Shown here: one piece after another, positions 1 through 10,862 of the stretch | Numbering within the stretch: the first letter of the stretch is position 1 | Layout of the letters: each line of letters starts with the position of its first letter | NCBI GenBank assembly: GCA_950295325.1 | Contig: OX485805.1 | Coordinates: 21,999,501-22,063,500 of the forward strand | Reading direction: 5' to 3' | DNA: 64,000 nt | From: Polytrichum commune | Lineage: Eukaryota; Streptophyta; Polytrichopsida; Polytrichales; Polytrichaceae | Program-made: the position numbers and the translations under genes | Notes under the pieces: model-generated | Told to the model about the DNA's origin: nothing | What the model saw: only the letters and a program-made list of their open reading frames with translations | Databases searched by the model: none

Positions 1-427
1 CGGAGCCGGTCCAAGTTCGCTTCACACTACGCTTGAGGGACCAACTGAGTATGTGAATGCAAGATGGATGTGAAGTCTACATGGGTTCCTACATGCATCG
101 AATGGATCATGTTTCATGGTCACTTGGACTATTTTCAAAGATCATCTCTTGGAGGTAGGCCTAACACAAAACTAGGAGACCATGGAACTCCAATGTTCAT
201 AACTGTTGATTTATTCCATTTTATCATGTATGAGGACCCGCATGAATAGGAATTCATCGAAATAGCACTTGGTTGAGGGCCCGGTCACATATGACCTCAC
301 ACTACACTTGAGGGTCCGTGACCACACTGCATGATTTTGGAGGTGTGTTGGGAGGGGCTTGGAACACGTTCTTTTGGGCTCTCACAATTTCATGGTCATG
401 GCTCTTGGCTCATGTGTGAAGTGACCC
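1..427 (+). mobile_element. PIF/Harbinger-like MITE, family H1, copy A (cut by window edge)
   Basis: The right-hand part of a ~500 bp non-autonomous element whose left end lies before the window. It ends in the TIR GTGTGAAGTGACCC followed by TTA. Body sequence such as CGGAGCCGGTCC and TCATGGTCACTTGGACTATT is shared with complete copies at 13349, 20531 and, inverted, 36393. The G/C-rich TIR start and the 3 bp TWA-type target site are typical of PIF/Harbinger (Tourist-like) MITEs, so the superfamily is inferred from family knowledge. No coding capacity is seen. Confidence 0.75.
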
Positions 428-805
428 TTAGCTAGCCCAAAAGCCATACCTTCTGCTTTCTACAAATTTATGAATTATGCAGTTGTATAAATTTAGAGAC
501 TAAACAAATGAGACGATAAACAATATGCAAAGTTGCGACACTAGAATTTTGTATTGAGTGTGACTAATTCTATTTGTCTTGCTCAATACTAATTGTTAAC
601 CGCCCGTGTCGGGTCACCAACACTAAATATAAACCTCACGTTCTTTGTCAATCCTTGTAAGAAAATCATACCTTGTAAATTCATAATGTTACAAGAATTG
701 TCAACTACTAAGTGATTTTCTTTCCGATTCCACACATTCCTGAGAGAATTTCAATACATAAACATCAAGATGCATAATACATCAAAAGTGGATGAACTAC
801 TAAAT
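428..805. other. Intergenic, nothing recognised
   Basis: AT-rich DNA with no sizeable ORF, no repeat shared with the rest of the window and no RNA gene that I can see. Confidence 0.5.
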
Positions 806-1058
806 CACTATATTCGTTAATTTGGGACTTTTTCGGCATTTTGAGACAGTTACAAATATAAGAACATGGATAAAATCACACGGATATTGGAGAATGTTGT
901 AAGATGCAAATACTTTGAAGCGGGTGTTCATATCAAGAACCCAATTAAGAACTCATATCAAGATGGTTTAGGTAGGACGACCCAAACATTAGACCATGTT
1001 GTTGTGGTCCATATATTAATTTGAGACAAGAGAAAGTCTCAAATTAATGAATATAGTG
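806..1058. mobile_element. Short TIR element with CACTA...TAGTG ends
   Basis: A 253 bp segment bounded by 23 bp inverted repeats that match at 21 positions: CACTATATTCGTTAATTTGG at the left and its complement at 1036-1058. The inner edge of the right arm also forms a near-perfect hairpin at about 1015-1047 (TTAATTTGAGAC, 8 nt loop, GTCTCAAATTAA). The CACTA termini suggest a CACTA-type MITE, but the flanks (AAT left, ATA right) are not a clean 3 bp duplication, so the class is uncertain. Non-coding. Confidence 0.5.
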
Positions 1059-1199
1059 ATACTAGCTAGTAAGTTGAGATGATAATATTTGTAAACTAAT
1101 TCGTAAGAAGCATCATTAGCAAAGTTAGTGCAAATTTTAGCCCAATACATGAGCTAATGTAACATATAATCAATCAAATATAATATTATAATAATAGCG

Positions 1200-1262
1200 C
1201 ATGTACCCGGGTATTGGCATGAATGCGAGCTCATTAGTCGTATGTTGATCATGGTTAACCTA
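1200..1262 (-). mobile_element. LINE 3'-end fragment (smallest copy)
   Basis: About 60 bp resembling the left edge of the LINE remnants at 1965-2240 and 37200-40745. The shared pattern is ACCCGGGTATTGGCATGAAT, then GAGC, then a GTTGATCA-type motif. It is preceded by an ATAATA-rich stretch, where the other copies have AAAG- or A-rich DNA. On the minus strand this is the extreme 3' end of the element, so it is probably a severely 5'-truncated insertion. Confidence 0.4.
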
Positions 1263-1806
1263 ACATAGAATCACCTTTGTAGACGTCCTTCTTAACCCCT
1301 AAATACACTTGGATGTTTTTGGTGAAATAACGGGTGAAGTTGATGTGCTCTCTTCGGGAAAATTTGAACAAGATCGTAGGTGTTTTGTGAACTTTAACCA
1401 TATCGATGTCCGGGCAATGGATTTTGTTTTCATTCTAAGTTGAATAGACTTGTTACTTTATGGAAGGCACTCACCTCTCTAACTCCTAAATGCACTTGGG
1501 GTCATATGTGATCCCGAATTCCACATGACCTTTTCTTTAGATATCTCATTTTTATTTATTCTTTTGTCAAAATTGGGTTGGGGGATGGCGCTAAACCTAT
1601 ACAAACTACAAATAAGCTCAGTTCTTGCATTTTTTTTTTAAATTGCAATGGTGGATGTTTTCTTATATGTACAGTAATGTCTACTACCAAAGATTCACAT
1701 CAATCAAGTAAGATCTACTATGGACCTCTTCAGTTCAAGTTGTTTGTTCTTTGAGATATTCCTAAGGCCTTGTAAACTATGCTCACTTATCTCCACTTAT
1801 CTCCAC
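1263..1806. other. Intergenic, nothing recognised
   Basis: AT-rich, with a T9 run near 1630. No convincing ORF, inverted repeat or RNA gene. Confidence 0.45.
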
Positions 1807-1935
1807 TTTGACAATGAATAAGATACTCATAAAAGCGCCGAAAACACGACGACGAAAGTGGTTACATGTACGATTTGGATTCGCTAATCATACGACACTA
1901 TTTGCGTGCTTTCATATCCTACAAGAAGTGGTTGC
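1807..1935 (+). pseudogene. Dispersed coding remnant F, copy 1
   Basis: Starts GACAATGAATAAGATACTCA and ends CATATCCTACAAGAAGTGG. Related copies lie at 4580 (-), 22068 (+), 43970 (-) and 49636 (+). In the best copies the frame reads as a protein C-terminus (Asp-Asn-Glu ... Asp-Leu-Asp-Leu-Leu) ending in a stop. This copy has an in-frame TAA near its start and a shifted frame, so it is dead. It is probably part of a transposon protein, but the family is not recognised. Confidence 0.35.
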
Positions 1936-1964
1936 AAAGAGGGGGAAGAAAGAAAGAAAGAAAG

Positions 1965-2240
1965 AAAGATTATGCCCGTATCTAAATACCGGCGTGAATT
2001 TGAGCGCGTTGGTCTTATGCTGATCACGTTGTCACGTGATGCAGTAAGATATTTATGCCTCCGTTAGGAGGTGGGCTCTTGGTAGGTGTAATATTAATCC
2101 AATTTCATTATGGTGGTGGGACCGGTGTTTGTTTGTTATCTAGTTTTCTTTTGTTTAGGATTAGGTAGGTGAGGTATTTAATGGCATTGTGGTGTAGGCT
2201 TTTCATGAGGGTTTTGACGAGGGCGCACAGGGGGAAATAA
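1965..2240 (-). pseudogene. LINE 3' fragment with C-terminal coding remnant
   Basis: A second, heavily 5'-truncated copy of the LINE at 37200-40745. The minus strand at about 2235-2130 translates to residues closely matching the C-terminus of the larger copy: Val-Lys-Thr-Leu, then Asn-Ala-Ile-Lys, then Leu-Thr-Tyr-Leu-(I/V)-Leu-Asn-Lys. The 3' untranslated part also matches (GTTGATCACG-like, TTATGCCTCC..GGGAGGTGGGCTCT). The left edge abuts an (AAAG)n tract at 1948-1969, so the element ends in a CTTT-type tail when read on its own strand. Homology stops at about 2240. Confidence 0.6.
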
Positions 2241-2446
2241 AAGGTCGTTGAAAGACCCGCTCACCTTAGGCTAAAGGCCAACCCATTCCCAACGGGGCCC
2301 CAATAAATGGACTGGAGAGTTCTAATACCATTTTGGAAGCCCGTCGACCTTTAAAGAAACTCAAGGAATATACTAACATGCCATTGCCGTTCTCACCTTC
2401 CTGAGGAACAAGCTTCCCTAGACACCACGAAGAAACCCCCAAGGAA

Positions 2447-2604
2447 GGGGGCTGATCACTCCGGCCAGTTCATACACCATCCGTCAGCATCTCGGGATGT
2501 AATAGTGCAAAAAGTGGTGGGCTAGCATCTATTTCTCAACATAAACCCCACCGATTCCATGATTGGAACCGGACGGAGAATTTGGTGTGAGCAGGGCATG
2601 GGGC
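2447..2604. mobile_element. Short MITE, family G
   Basis: About 155 bp starting GGGGGCTGATCACTCCGGCC and ending GGTGTGAGCAGGGCATGGGG. Relatives lie at 31699-31842 and, as two tandem units, at 24156-24436. The shared core includes AGTGGTGGGC and GGAACCGGACGGA..TTTGGTGTGA. The ends are imperfect inverted repeats around GATCACACC. Non-coding and of unknown superfamily. Confidence 0.5.
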
Positions 2605-2734
2605 TTGTCCAAAAGTTGTGTACCTTTTTTATGCTTCGTTTCAAGGAACAGTTTCATTGAATGCAAGCAAGGGACCTCAACCAGCGAATCTCGGGGGCCA
2701 GTTGGACCTGTCACCGGGCCAGCAGTGATCGGCC

Positions 2735-2942
2735 AGATTTTTATACATATTTGTTTGAGATCCTTAATGGTTACATGTTGGCATCCTCCGGTTTTTCCTT
2801 TATTCATTTGGAGGTATATTCTTATGTAGATTCCTCTAAAATGAGCGAGCAGTAATTTTCCTGAGGTCTTGAAGTACTTCAACCGGTTATTTCTCAAACT
2901 CAACCGGTTCATCTGTAAATAACTGATCGCCGGTTCTCCCCG
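2735..2942 (-). mobile_element. AACCGGTT-bearing MITE, copy 0 (reverse orientation)
   Basis: A member of a ~205 bp family whose complete copies run from GGGGAGAAC to TCTCCCC. This copy is inverted and ends GCCGGTTCTCCCCGATCAT. It keeps ATTCCTCTAAAATGA, AACCGGTTATTTCTCAAAC and a second CAACCGGTTCAT. Its outer end has diverged. It lies head to head with the next copy, giving a local palindrome centred near 2954. Confidence 0.6.
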
Positions 2943-2965
2943 ATCATAGATTAGGACCACTGTCC

Positions 2966-3135
2966 GGGGAGAACCGGCGGTTAGTTACAGATGAGCCGGT
3001 GGAGTTTGAGAAATAACCAACCGGTTGAAGTTGGAGACTTGAGGAGAATTACCGATCATTTTAGAGGAATCTATAGAAGAATATACCTCAAATGAATGAA
3101 CGCAACAAAACCGGAAGAAGATGTGAACATTTGAT
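2966..3135 (+). mobile_element. AACCGGTT-bearing MITE, copy 1 (truncated)
   Basis: Forward-orientation copy starting GGGGAGAACCGGCGGTTAG, with CCAACCGGTTGAAG and ACCGATCATTTTAGAGGAAT as in other members. The homology fades at about 3135, before the usual TCTCCCC end, so it is 3'-truncated. Confidence 0.6.
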
Positions 3136-3155
3136 GGAAGTTAGTACCAGTGATG

Positions 3156-3744
3156 GGGGAGATTTTTGGGCATACTAAGGGCCGGTTCACACTATGCCCA
3201 AGTCGAGAGGAGAAGCGTCACTTTTCTAGACCAAACTATGTCGAGAGGAGAAGCCTTTGGGTTGAAAAAGTATATTAAAATAATCCACGGCTAAAAATGT
3301 TCGGCCTCTCGACGGAAGTTTGGGTCGAGCATTTTGCTCGACCCAAACTAGGCTCGAGAGGCCGAACTCTTGGCGCCATAACTTCCTAAAAGTGCTGCCA
3401 CCTAGGCTCTTTTGGAGGCGACGTCCTTTGGACTTCGGCCTCTAGTGTGAAGGCCGAGAGGACGGACTTTGGACATTTCTGCATTTTCATTGGTCCAAAC
3501 GCTTCTCCTCTCGAAGTTTGGCCATAGTGTGAACCGGCCCTAATTGGTTGAGATTCGAGTGTTTGCAAGTCCAACCGGTGACATGTTGATGACATCCTCC
3601 GGTTTTTCTATATGAAATTGGAAGTTTCTTATATAGATTCGTTTAGAATGATCGGTAATTTTCTTGCAGTCTTGAACTTCTATAACCGGTTATTTCTCAA
3701 ACTCAACCGGTTCATTTGTAACTAACTAACCGCCGGTTCTCCCC
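3156..3744 (-). mobile_element. AACCGGTT-bearing MITE, copy 2, split by a nested MITE
   Basis: A reverse-orientation copy from GGGGAGATTTTTGGGCAT to CGCCGGTTCTCCCC. It is interrupted at 3179-3540 by a PIF/Harbinger-like MITE with TAA duplication. Removing that insertion leaves the normal ~205 bp family body, including GCAAGTCCAACCGG, ATAACCGGTTATTTCTC and CAACCGGTTCATTTG. Confidence 0.65.
3179..3540. mobile_element. PIF/Harbinger-like MITE nested in copy 2
   Basis: A 362 bp element with TIR GGGCCGGTTCACACTATGCC and its complement GCCATAGTGTGAACCGGCCC, flanked on both sides by TAA (3176-3178 and 3541-3543). It has an internal palindrome at about 3301-3361 in which GCCTCTCGA..GTTTGGGTCGAGC pairs with GCTCGACCCAAAC..TCGAGAGGCC. 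Ends and target site fit PIF/Harbinger MITEs. Non-coding. Confidence 0.8.
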
Positions 3745-4243
3745 GATCATTCATTGTGGGCCAGTTATCTCGATTTGGCATCCATGAGCTTCAAATCCAT
3801 ACACTCCCTCAAAGAGGGGGAGCTCTAAACCCGTGGGTGTGATCCTTCTTTGAGAAAATGCTTTTTTCTTTATTAAGAAGAGCCCCTTACCTTGTTCGTT
3901 GTGTATCGGAATCTCTTTTGTAGTTGGTGACACTTTTGGAATCTCCTCTTTCCACCTCTCAAAGCTTTTAAAAAAACACACACACACACACACTAGGTTT
4001 TAGAATAGGATATATACATGGAACGCACTATCCTATATCTCGGATCGGTTTCTATAAGTTACATGGCTAGCTTGGCCCACACATCCTAGTAGAACAAGCT
4101 AGAAAGCCTGTTTGCAATAGCTCGACACCAATCTTTTGTGAACGGTAATTTAAGCAACAAGAATACTTCGGTGACGTAAACTCAAGATTTGGGACTAAAC
4201 CCATGGTTTCATCTTGTTTGCTTTACAAATACCTCTAATGTTT
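3745..4243. repeat. Intergenic with a (CA)n microsatellite
   Basis: A (CA) repeat lies at about 3973-3993 after an A-run. The rest of the stretch shows no gene or shared repeat. Confidence 0.55.
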
Positions 4244-4447
4244 GGGGAGATTTTGGGCGCAATCGGTTACAATGCTAGTCTTTCCAAGTCCAACCAGTTA
4301 CATGTTGTGATCTTTTGGTTTTTTGAAACTAATTTTGGACATATTCTATAGATTCCTCTAAAATCATCTGCAAATTTTCAATAGAAGTTTAACCAGTTAT
4401 TACTCAAACTCAACTGGTATATTTGTGACTAGCAGTCGATTCTCCCC
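4244..4447 (-). mobile_element. AACCGGTT-family MITE, decayed copy
   Basis: About 204 bp running from GGGGAGATTTTGGGCGCAAT to GTCGATTCTCCCC. Its palindromes have decayed to AACCAGTT and AACTGGTA, so the AACCGGTT sites have been lost here by point changes. Confidence 0.65.
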
Positions 4448-4579
4448 ATTCATTGCTCCTCCTCCTTTTGCTTGTTTGACACAATTTTTTTTTAAAAAAA
4501 CACTTCATGGCATCCACTAGCTTTTGGTCAATGCTTTAAGGTAGATGGGTCTTAAATTGTTATCTTTTTACAACTATCC

Positions 4580-4932
4580 CACTTCTTGTAGGATATGAAA
4601 CACACAACTAGTATGAGATGGTTAGCAAATCCAAATCAAGGCCGTAGCCACTGTCCTCATAGTTTTTGGTGCTTATATGAATATCTTATTCATTATCAAG
4701 AGTGAATATCCTGGTGCTCATTAAATGGTCGTATAGGTCCCCCATCCCGATAATGTTGACTATTAGACCTAAAATGGTTATCAAATTTTGAGGCTCCCAT
4801 TCCAATGTCTCTTACACACATGTCTATTACGTATCCATTTTTGGAGCCACACCAAACCATGCACCACTCAAATATAGGTGTCCAATTCAAATAAGCAACC
4901 GAATTAGGCACATCTATCTTGAGCAATTGCAA
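4580..4932 (-). pseudogene. Dispersed coding remnant F, longer copy
   Basis: On the minus strand, the segment aligns with 43970-44250 in both DNA and reading frame. Shared residues include Cys..Arg-Asp, Ser-Lys-Phe..Asn-His and, after an in-frame stop, the C-terminal Tyr-Glu-Asp-Ser-Gly-Tyr..Asp-Leu-Asp-Leu-Leu. Conserved frame in two diverged copies suggests a real ancestral protein, most likely from a DNA transposon. I do not recognise the family. The stops make this a dead copy. Confidence 0.35.
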
Positions 4933-5299
4933 GGCTTTGCTTAGTCTTTTGGAATGAACTGGCGGGGAACTGACTACTAGTTACATATACACTGGTTTGT
5001 TTTCCCACACTATCAATTTAAAACCAAAACTCTGAGAAATGAACTAGACCGTATTTGGACAAATTTATTATTTCCGGTAACAATAAAAGGAATAACCAAA
5101 GCATTTCAATGAATAAGCGATTGATAATAAAGAAGCAAGGATAATTGGCTTAGATTTCTCCCCATTCACCGGTATGTGTGGCTTCACTCTCTCTAAGTTA
5201 CAAAATGTGGTGAACTTGGTGGCTTGACAATTGCGCTATCGCCATTCTCTTGAATGAATCAAAACGTTGGACACTTCATACTTGGTGCCCTTAATTAGT

Positions 5300-6680
5300 T
5301 ATTTAATCCTTAACCCTTAAAGGACCACGAGGCTCAATGTATGACCTATATATGCACTTTTTATGAGCAACACCGAGTCGTAAATTTATATATATTTATG
5401 GGTTTAGATCTTTATTCGGTGCGTTACCTTATGTCAAGGAGAGAATCAAAATTATCCCATAACATGACTTTGATGATTAAAATATTGAGTGTGTATTTAT
5501 GTTCAAGGGCCTTCATGATTTGTAGTTTGATCCAATTCCTCAATAACATCAATGTATTCAATCGGTTTGCAAAAGTGCATTTGAAGAATGAGTTATTTTG
5601 AAGTAAAGTCGTTTTTAACATAATTAGCTCAAAATAGAAGCATGTGGTTCAGATGCACATTTTAGTGTGTAAAGAGGCCATATTGGACCTTTGTGTGTGT
5701 GTGTGTGTGTATAAGCGCTACATATATCCATTTTTTTAAATGATGTCAAGTAGACCCAAATAAAAATTAACTCGCTCATCAAGTGCATTTTTCAATCATG
5801 TCAATATATTTTATGTTGTTACAAACTTGGGTGCAAATACATGTTATGGATACCCTTAGATGGAATACATACACGATGTTTCAAAACCAATGTCACATAT
5901 GAGTGTGTTTTTATTTTCTCCTTGACATAAGTTAACACACTAAATAAAATTTTAAACCCTCATATATATATATATATATATATATGGGTTTAAAGACTTG
6001 GTGTGACTTGTAAAAATTATGTATATATGTTGTACATTGGGCCCCCTAGACCCTCAAGGTTAGCCCTTGAAGGACCACATGTGTCTATATAGTATATTGT
6101 GAAATTTACGAACCCTCAACAACTATGGAAATAATATTGCATTTGGTTCATGATATTGATTCCATGTTTAGCACAACCTATTTAAAATGAATGTAAAAAT
6201 AAACTAACATGTGACACTGTTGATTATTTATGTTAAGTATTTTGAGTCTAGGTCATTTATACAATCTCAAATCTTCTTATTCTTCATTTTACAAACAAGT
6301 GTGACCCATGTATGCCTATCATAACATCACTAAGCAAGCTACATGAAGGTCTCTTTCCAAATAAAGAGGCTTCAACTGAAAAGCTATCATGATTTACAAA
6401 AGCTTGTCAAAAAATTCACAATACACAACCTAAGTGCTCCCCATAAACATGAAATCCTAGAATTAAAGAAGAATTATGCTCGTACGAAACATGGTTCCAT
6501 GGAACACAACCAAGGAGATGTGTAATGTTGAGTATGATAATTTCCAGGCAAATTCTAGGTAGGGAGACGTTTGACGCTTGTGGCTTGAAGTACCAAGAAG
6601 TGATATGAATCTTCTTTGCATGATACATTGAGACCCATTATGGGCCTCTCAAACTTCAAGGGTTAGCCCTTGAATAATTG
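5300..6680. repeat. Possible decayed TIR element(s); AT-rich with microsatellites
   Basis: A ~45 bp motif containing CTCAAGGTTAGCCCTTGAA occurs at about 6040-6090 and again, as AACTTCAAGGGTTAGCCCTTGA, at about 6650-6675. A degenerate inverted form (CCTTAACCCTTAAAGGACCAC) lies near 5308. These could be ends of one or two old elements, but identity is too low to set borders. Microsatellites: (GT)n at 5693-5711 and (TA)n at 5961-5984. Confidence 0.3.
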
Positions 6681-7504
6681 CATAAGCCTTTGAGTGTTCG
6701 CATATATATATATTATTGGCTAGATACAACATTGAATAGTAAGGTCACATTGCCAACTATAGTTGGAGTGCAAACCAAGATGTTTGTGTACCTTTGTAAT
6801 CCTCTTTATGGTTTGAATATCTCAAATCTACACATTGGGTTAATAGAGATCTATTCTTCCATTTCGGGAAATGCATGAGCTGAACCATGAAATATACTAA
6901 AATATATAAATTCATATGCACATGTGCAACAAGCCGGGCAGTACGGGTCCAAACTCGTATCATTACAAACCTCGTTTGGCATATCCATAAGAGCTTCACC
7001 CTCGTTCTTCCCCATACAAACAACCACGTCTAGTTCACTAAAACCTTGCTTTAAGAAAAACGCAACAATTATAATTTGTTCACAAAAGCCCTCTAACAAA
7101 AAGGATGGGAAGCCAACCCCCTTGTCGTTTTTTTAGTTGGGGTTGAATGGGCAATCCTCACCCTACCTACATAGTACTTCAAAAAACTCAAAATACCCAA
7201 ATGCAACACCCAAACCTTCCAAGTACATATTAGATGTACCTAACGTAAGTCAACAAAAGAAAAAGGAAAAAGACCAACAACCCATTCAACCACCAACATA
7301 AAAACAATAGCCTCCTTCATAAATGTCTTATGTATGGCTCCACCCCAAGAGCCCACCCACTGCAACGTAGGCAGTAAACACCATCATGCACCAAGAGGAT
7401 TCTTGAGCAGGGTAGGGCCGACGGGCTCAAATCCACATCGGATTGCCCGACGTTGGTTATTTCTATATATTCTTGGCTCCACCCACAAGGCCAACATGAA
7501 TTGT
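6681..7504. other. Intergenic, nothing recognised
   Basis: Overlapping short ORFs on both strands (up to about 88 codons) have no domain, no conservation between copies and no codon signal. I see no gene here. Confidence 0.4.
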
Positions 7505-8187
7505 CAACTTACGATCATACCTCGCATTCATCCAACATTAAAAACTTGAACCCCTATAGGTTTATGGCTTGTTCATCTCAAACAATGATGGCTATAGTAA
7601 TTTAGGGTGTTTGAAACTAAGGGGCGGTTTACACTATGGACCATGAAGTCGTCCCACGGCCGTCTAAGCGATGTGATTGGACGTTGAAGTCGTCCCAGGA
7701 CGACTTGGGTTTACACCAAGGAAAAAATGGCAGAGTGACCACGGAGGTTGAGGTCCACAAATTTGTTTTTTTAAGCCTACTCTATCCACTGCCATGGTCC
7801 AACGGGTTTTATGTTGGGACAAGCAAAAGAGGTGGTCTAGGAAAAATAGCAAGGGCCCATGTCAGAAAAATGCCATTTTAATGATTTTTTTGGATTTTTT
7901 TAATGATTTTTTTTCCAACTTAGTTAATGACTCCACTTTTTGGTGCATAGTCATTCTTCATGGTCCACATTCGGTTTACACCTAGTGAAGGGCCCACGAA
8001 CCATGAAAACTAATATTTTAGTAACTCGGACCATGGAAGTCGTCCCACGCAAAATAGGCGTCTTACGTGGGACGACTTCATGGTCCATAGTGTAAACCGC
8101 CCCTAATGTAAAATCCAATCTACATATTATTTCAACATTTTTTGATGGATGTGTGAGAGGTACGCTTGTATGTGATAAAGCCCTCTT
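7505..8187. mobile_element. MITE family E, copy E0, split by a nested MITE
   Basis: The left end contains ACCTCGCATTCATCCAACAT and the right end GAGAGGTACGCTTGTATGTG..AAAGCCCTC. These are the imperfect inverted ends of a family whose consensus end is GAGGGAATTATCACATACAA. Other copies lie at 10190, 15703, 24717, 25055 and 25672. A 483 bp MITE has inserted inside this copy. Confidence 0.55.
7621..8103. mobile_element. PIF/Harbinger-like MITE, family H2, complete
   Basis: A 483 bp element with essentially perfect ~38 bp TIRs beginning GGGGCGGTTTACACTATGGA, flanked by TAA on both sides (7618-7620 and 8104-8106). The near-perfect TIRs suggest a relatively recent insertion. The interior is non-coding. 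Related to the larger element at 16418-17371, which shares the TGGACCATGAAGTCG inner TIR and a GGTGTAAA-type interior. Confidence 0.85.
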
Positions 8188-8281
8188 GCCACCCACAAGT
8201 AAGCAAAACTTTACTACTTTCCTACGTACATGTTGACAATATTTTGATCAGGTGACCATCCATGCAATTCATTGTGTGCCC

Positions 8282-9010
8282 AAGGGTGCACTTTTCATGA
8301 CACATACTAGGAAGTTATACGCGAGTGCACAAAAACGGGTAATGATTTGAATTTTTCCATATTGTGTATACATGTGCTACACAAATCACAACTCATAGTT
8401 ATGTACATGTATGGAGGACTTCTAAAAAATAGGCAACAAGTGTACTTGTGTGGTAGGGTCAACATACTTTAAGATTTGGTTTGTTGGAAGGGTACATGGA
8501 ATGCTTAGAAATTTTGGTAATTGTTGGGTGAAGTATAGCAATCCAATTGACTTGATGGACTGTCAATCTAACATGGAAATTGGTTTATGTTGGTATAAAA
8601 AATGAACCAACAAGAAGTGGACTTACGATGGTAGATTTAAAATAAATAAAAAATGCTTTAGCTTTTAAGACATATATTGTAAACTTGGATGGTTATGAGA
8701 AACATCCGGGGGATGAAAATGTCTCTAACAACTATAATAATGAATGCTAGTGTTTTACATTATACATATAACATGCATTCATTCTTATCTAGAAACATAT
8801 TTGTATACTTGTGTTAATGACTATATATAAATATACATTTTTTTACATATACATATTTTCACTTTAATTCTTAGTCATAGAAATTGTACGTGTATTGCTT
8901 GATTTTCAAACAAAAAAACCTTGTATTTTGGGGAGGGGGGGGGGGTTAGAGTACGTTGCAAATGCACGTGGTGATGGGTTTTTAATGAAAGGTGCACCCC
9001 TTGGGATCAT
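8282..9010. repeat. Dispersed repeat R, internally deleted copy
   Basis: Homologous to 41334-42612 at both sides: GGTGCAC..TTTCATGACA, GTTATGTACATGTATGGAGG, then TATGTTGGTATAAAAAA and CATCCGGGG. It lacks about 550 bp present in the longer copy, with the join near 8493 after TTGGAAG. It looks like a deletion derivative of a DNA transposon. A G11 run lies at 8935-8945. Confidence 0.55.
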
Positions 9011-9402
9011 GTATTCCATGATGGTGAATGAGTTTGTATTGATGCAATTGCCAAGATACATGTGCTTCTTTCTTTTTTAGTCTATTTTATCTATGATTTT
9101 GTGTGTCATGATATTTGAAGTGGTATTCGCAACTTGTCATATAGCATCATGTATCATATAACATCGTATGTAGTTGCCACACAATGATTGCAAGACAATT
9201 AATGTGGGTCGACAATGAATAGTGTGGACCGCATTAAATAAGATGTTTCAGTGTAGTGTCCAATAGGGTGGGTAAATCTATAACGATGCATCAAATAAGC
9301 AAGTGGATTTGAACATATGGGTTCGGTTTCACAACACCTACTAAGTGCATAATAGTAAAAACATAGCCCATGTAGGTTGGTTGTTCATTCATTTTGCAAT
9401 GT
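9011..9402. other. Intergenic, nothing recognised
   Basis: AT-rich, with no ORF or repeat that I can support. Confidence 0.4.
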
Positions 9403-9593
9403 TGATGGTATTTAATGTTACTTACTATTCGGAGCTACACAATGCTATAAATTTATACTATCACTATAATTTTTTTACCAAGTAAATATGTTAATGTTCT
9501 ATAATTTCAAACCTTTTTGGGTAGAAAACAACATCTATAAACATAGTTATAGCACTATGTAATTCCAAATAATAAGTGACACTAAATACCATA
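9403..9593. mobile_element. Short TIR element, family J
   Basis: About 190 bp with ~45 bp imperfect inverted ends: GATGGTATTTAATGTTACTT at the left, and the complement of ATGGTATTTAGTGTCACTTA at the right. Relatives lie at about 10630-10862, 18858-19044 and 32322-32545. Non-coding MITE, superfamily unresolved. Confidence 0.45.
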
Positions 9594-10189
9594 AATGGTG
9601 TAGACTATTGCAAGATCTTTGACCCCACTTAGAAGTTAATTGGGATTAGAACATAAATCACCAAACTCTACAATATGAATGGCCATTTCACCCTCCCCTT
9701 AGTAGATGTTATGAACAATCACACGATTGACAAGGTACCTAAGCCTAGGGTTTTCCACACACAAGGGATAAATTGCACCTCTTTCTTTGGAAAGAGACCG
9801 TCATGTAGTTGCTTGGTAACATTATGATACCACTCAAATACATGTGTACAATCAAGAATAGCGATCGTATTAAGGCCCACACATAGCTTACCGTGGCCAC
9901 ACTAATTTCCCATTTACCCACACGTGGCCCACAATCACACAATTTTCTTACTAAAAAAACATGGCAAGTTATAAAATTTGAGTCGGTATCTTTCTAGTAC
10001 TTGCAATGTGTACTTTACAACTTGAACGTGTACCTTGTATATATGGGTCCCATCCAATTTAGGTAGACTCTCCTCCTCTCAAGTTTATGGGCAAAATTTT
10101 GTCCTTCCACTCAAAGAAGAGTAAAATGGAAGCTTCAATGCTACCGAAATAAGACATCTATTTCCTTCAACCCACGCACCCTTGGGTAG
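9594..10189. other. Intergenic, nothing recognised
   Basis: No gene or shared repeat seen. Confidence 0.4.
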
Positions 10190-10418
10190 AGTGGGAATTG
10201 TTGCATATGAGTGTACCTCTCATTTATTCAACACATGTGTTTTAAAATAGTGTGGAGTTGATTGTTGTTATTTTTAGTTGACTTGACACCAGAATCAACT
10301 TTAAAGACCCCGAATTAGTCTAGTTGAAGCCGTTTGAGATGGACTGGCCATAGGGAGTCATGCTTTTATGTTGAATGGATGAGAGGTACACTTGTACTAT
10401 ATGTGATAATTCTCCCTC
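10190..10418. mobile_element. MITE family E, copy E1
   Basis: Bounded by GTGGGAATTGTTGCATATGA..GTACCTCTCATTTATTCAAC and, inverted, by TTGAATGGATGAGAGGTACA..GTGATAATTCTCCCTC. The body includes CAACTTTAAAGACCCCGAAT, shared with the copies at 15703 and 25672. Confidence 0.55.
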
Positions 10419-10629
10419 TTTGTCCCTCAAGACATTTGACTCTAATTGAATTGTTGTTGAAATTGTTTGAAATTTATTGGGGTCAAAACTAACATTGTAC
10501 TTATGGTTTTTCTCCGATACCCAAATTGGTGTTGACATAAAATATTCTAGACCTATCCAACACCAAAGCGGTACGGATGTGGAACAATTGTAAAATTGTG
10601 CATTGTTATGTTGGTGCATCTTGCATCAA

Positions 10630-10862
10630 TTATGCACATTGATTATCCCAACTAGTATGTGTTGATATTCAAAGTTACACAACAATGTAACTATTTAATT
10701 AGAATGTTATGTTCTACCAAGTAAAGTCATTTATGCTCTATAGTGTTTAGACGACCTAGTGAGCTTTTGTTAGTAAAAAATTGAACTCCTAAGTCAAATG
10801 TTATTGCATTGTGTAGCTCCACATAGTAACATGCACTAATTTTGGGGTAATTAGTGTGGTTT
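10630..10862. mobile_element. Short TIR element, family J
   Basis: Inverted ends carry TAGTATGTGTTGATATTCAA at the left and the complement of TTAGTGCATGTTACTATGTG at the right. The interior ATGTTCTACC.AGTAAAGTCATTT is shared with 32322-32545. Confidence 0.45.
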
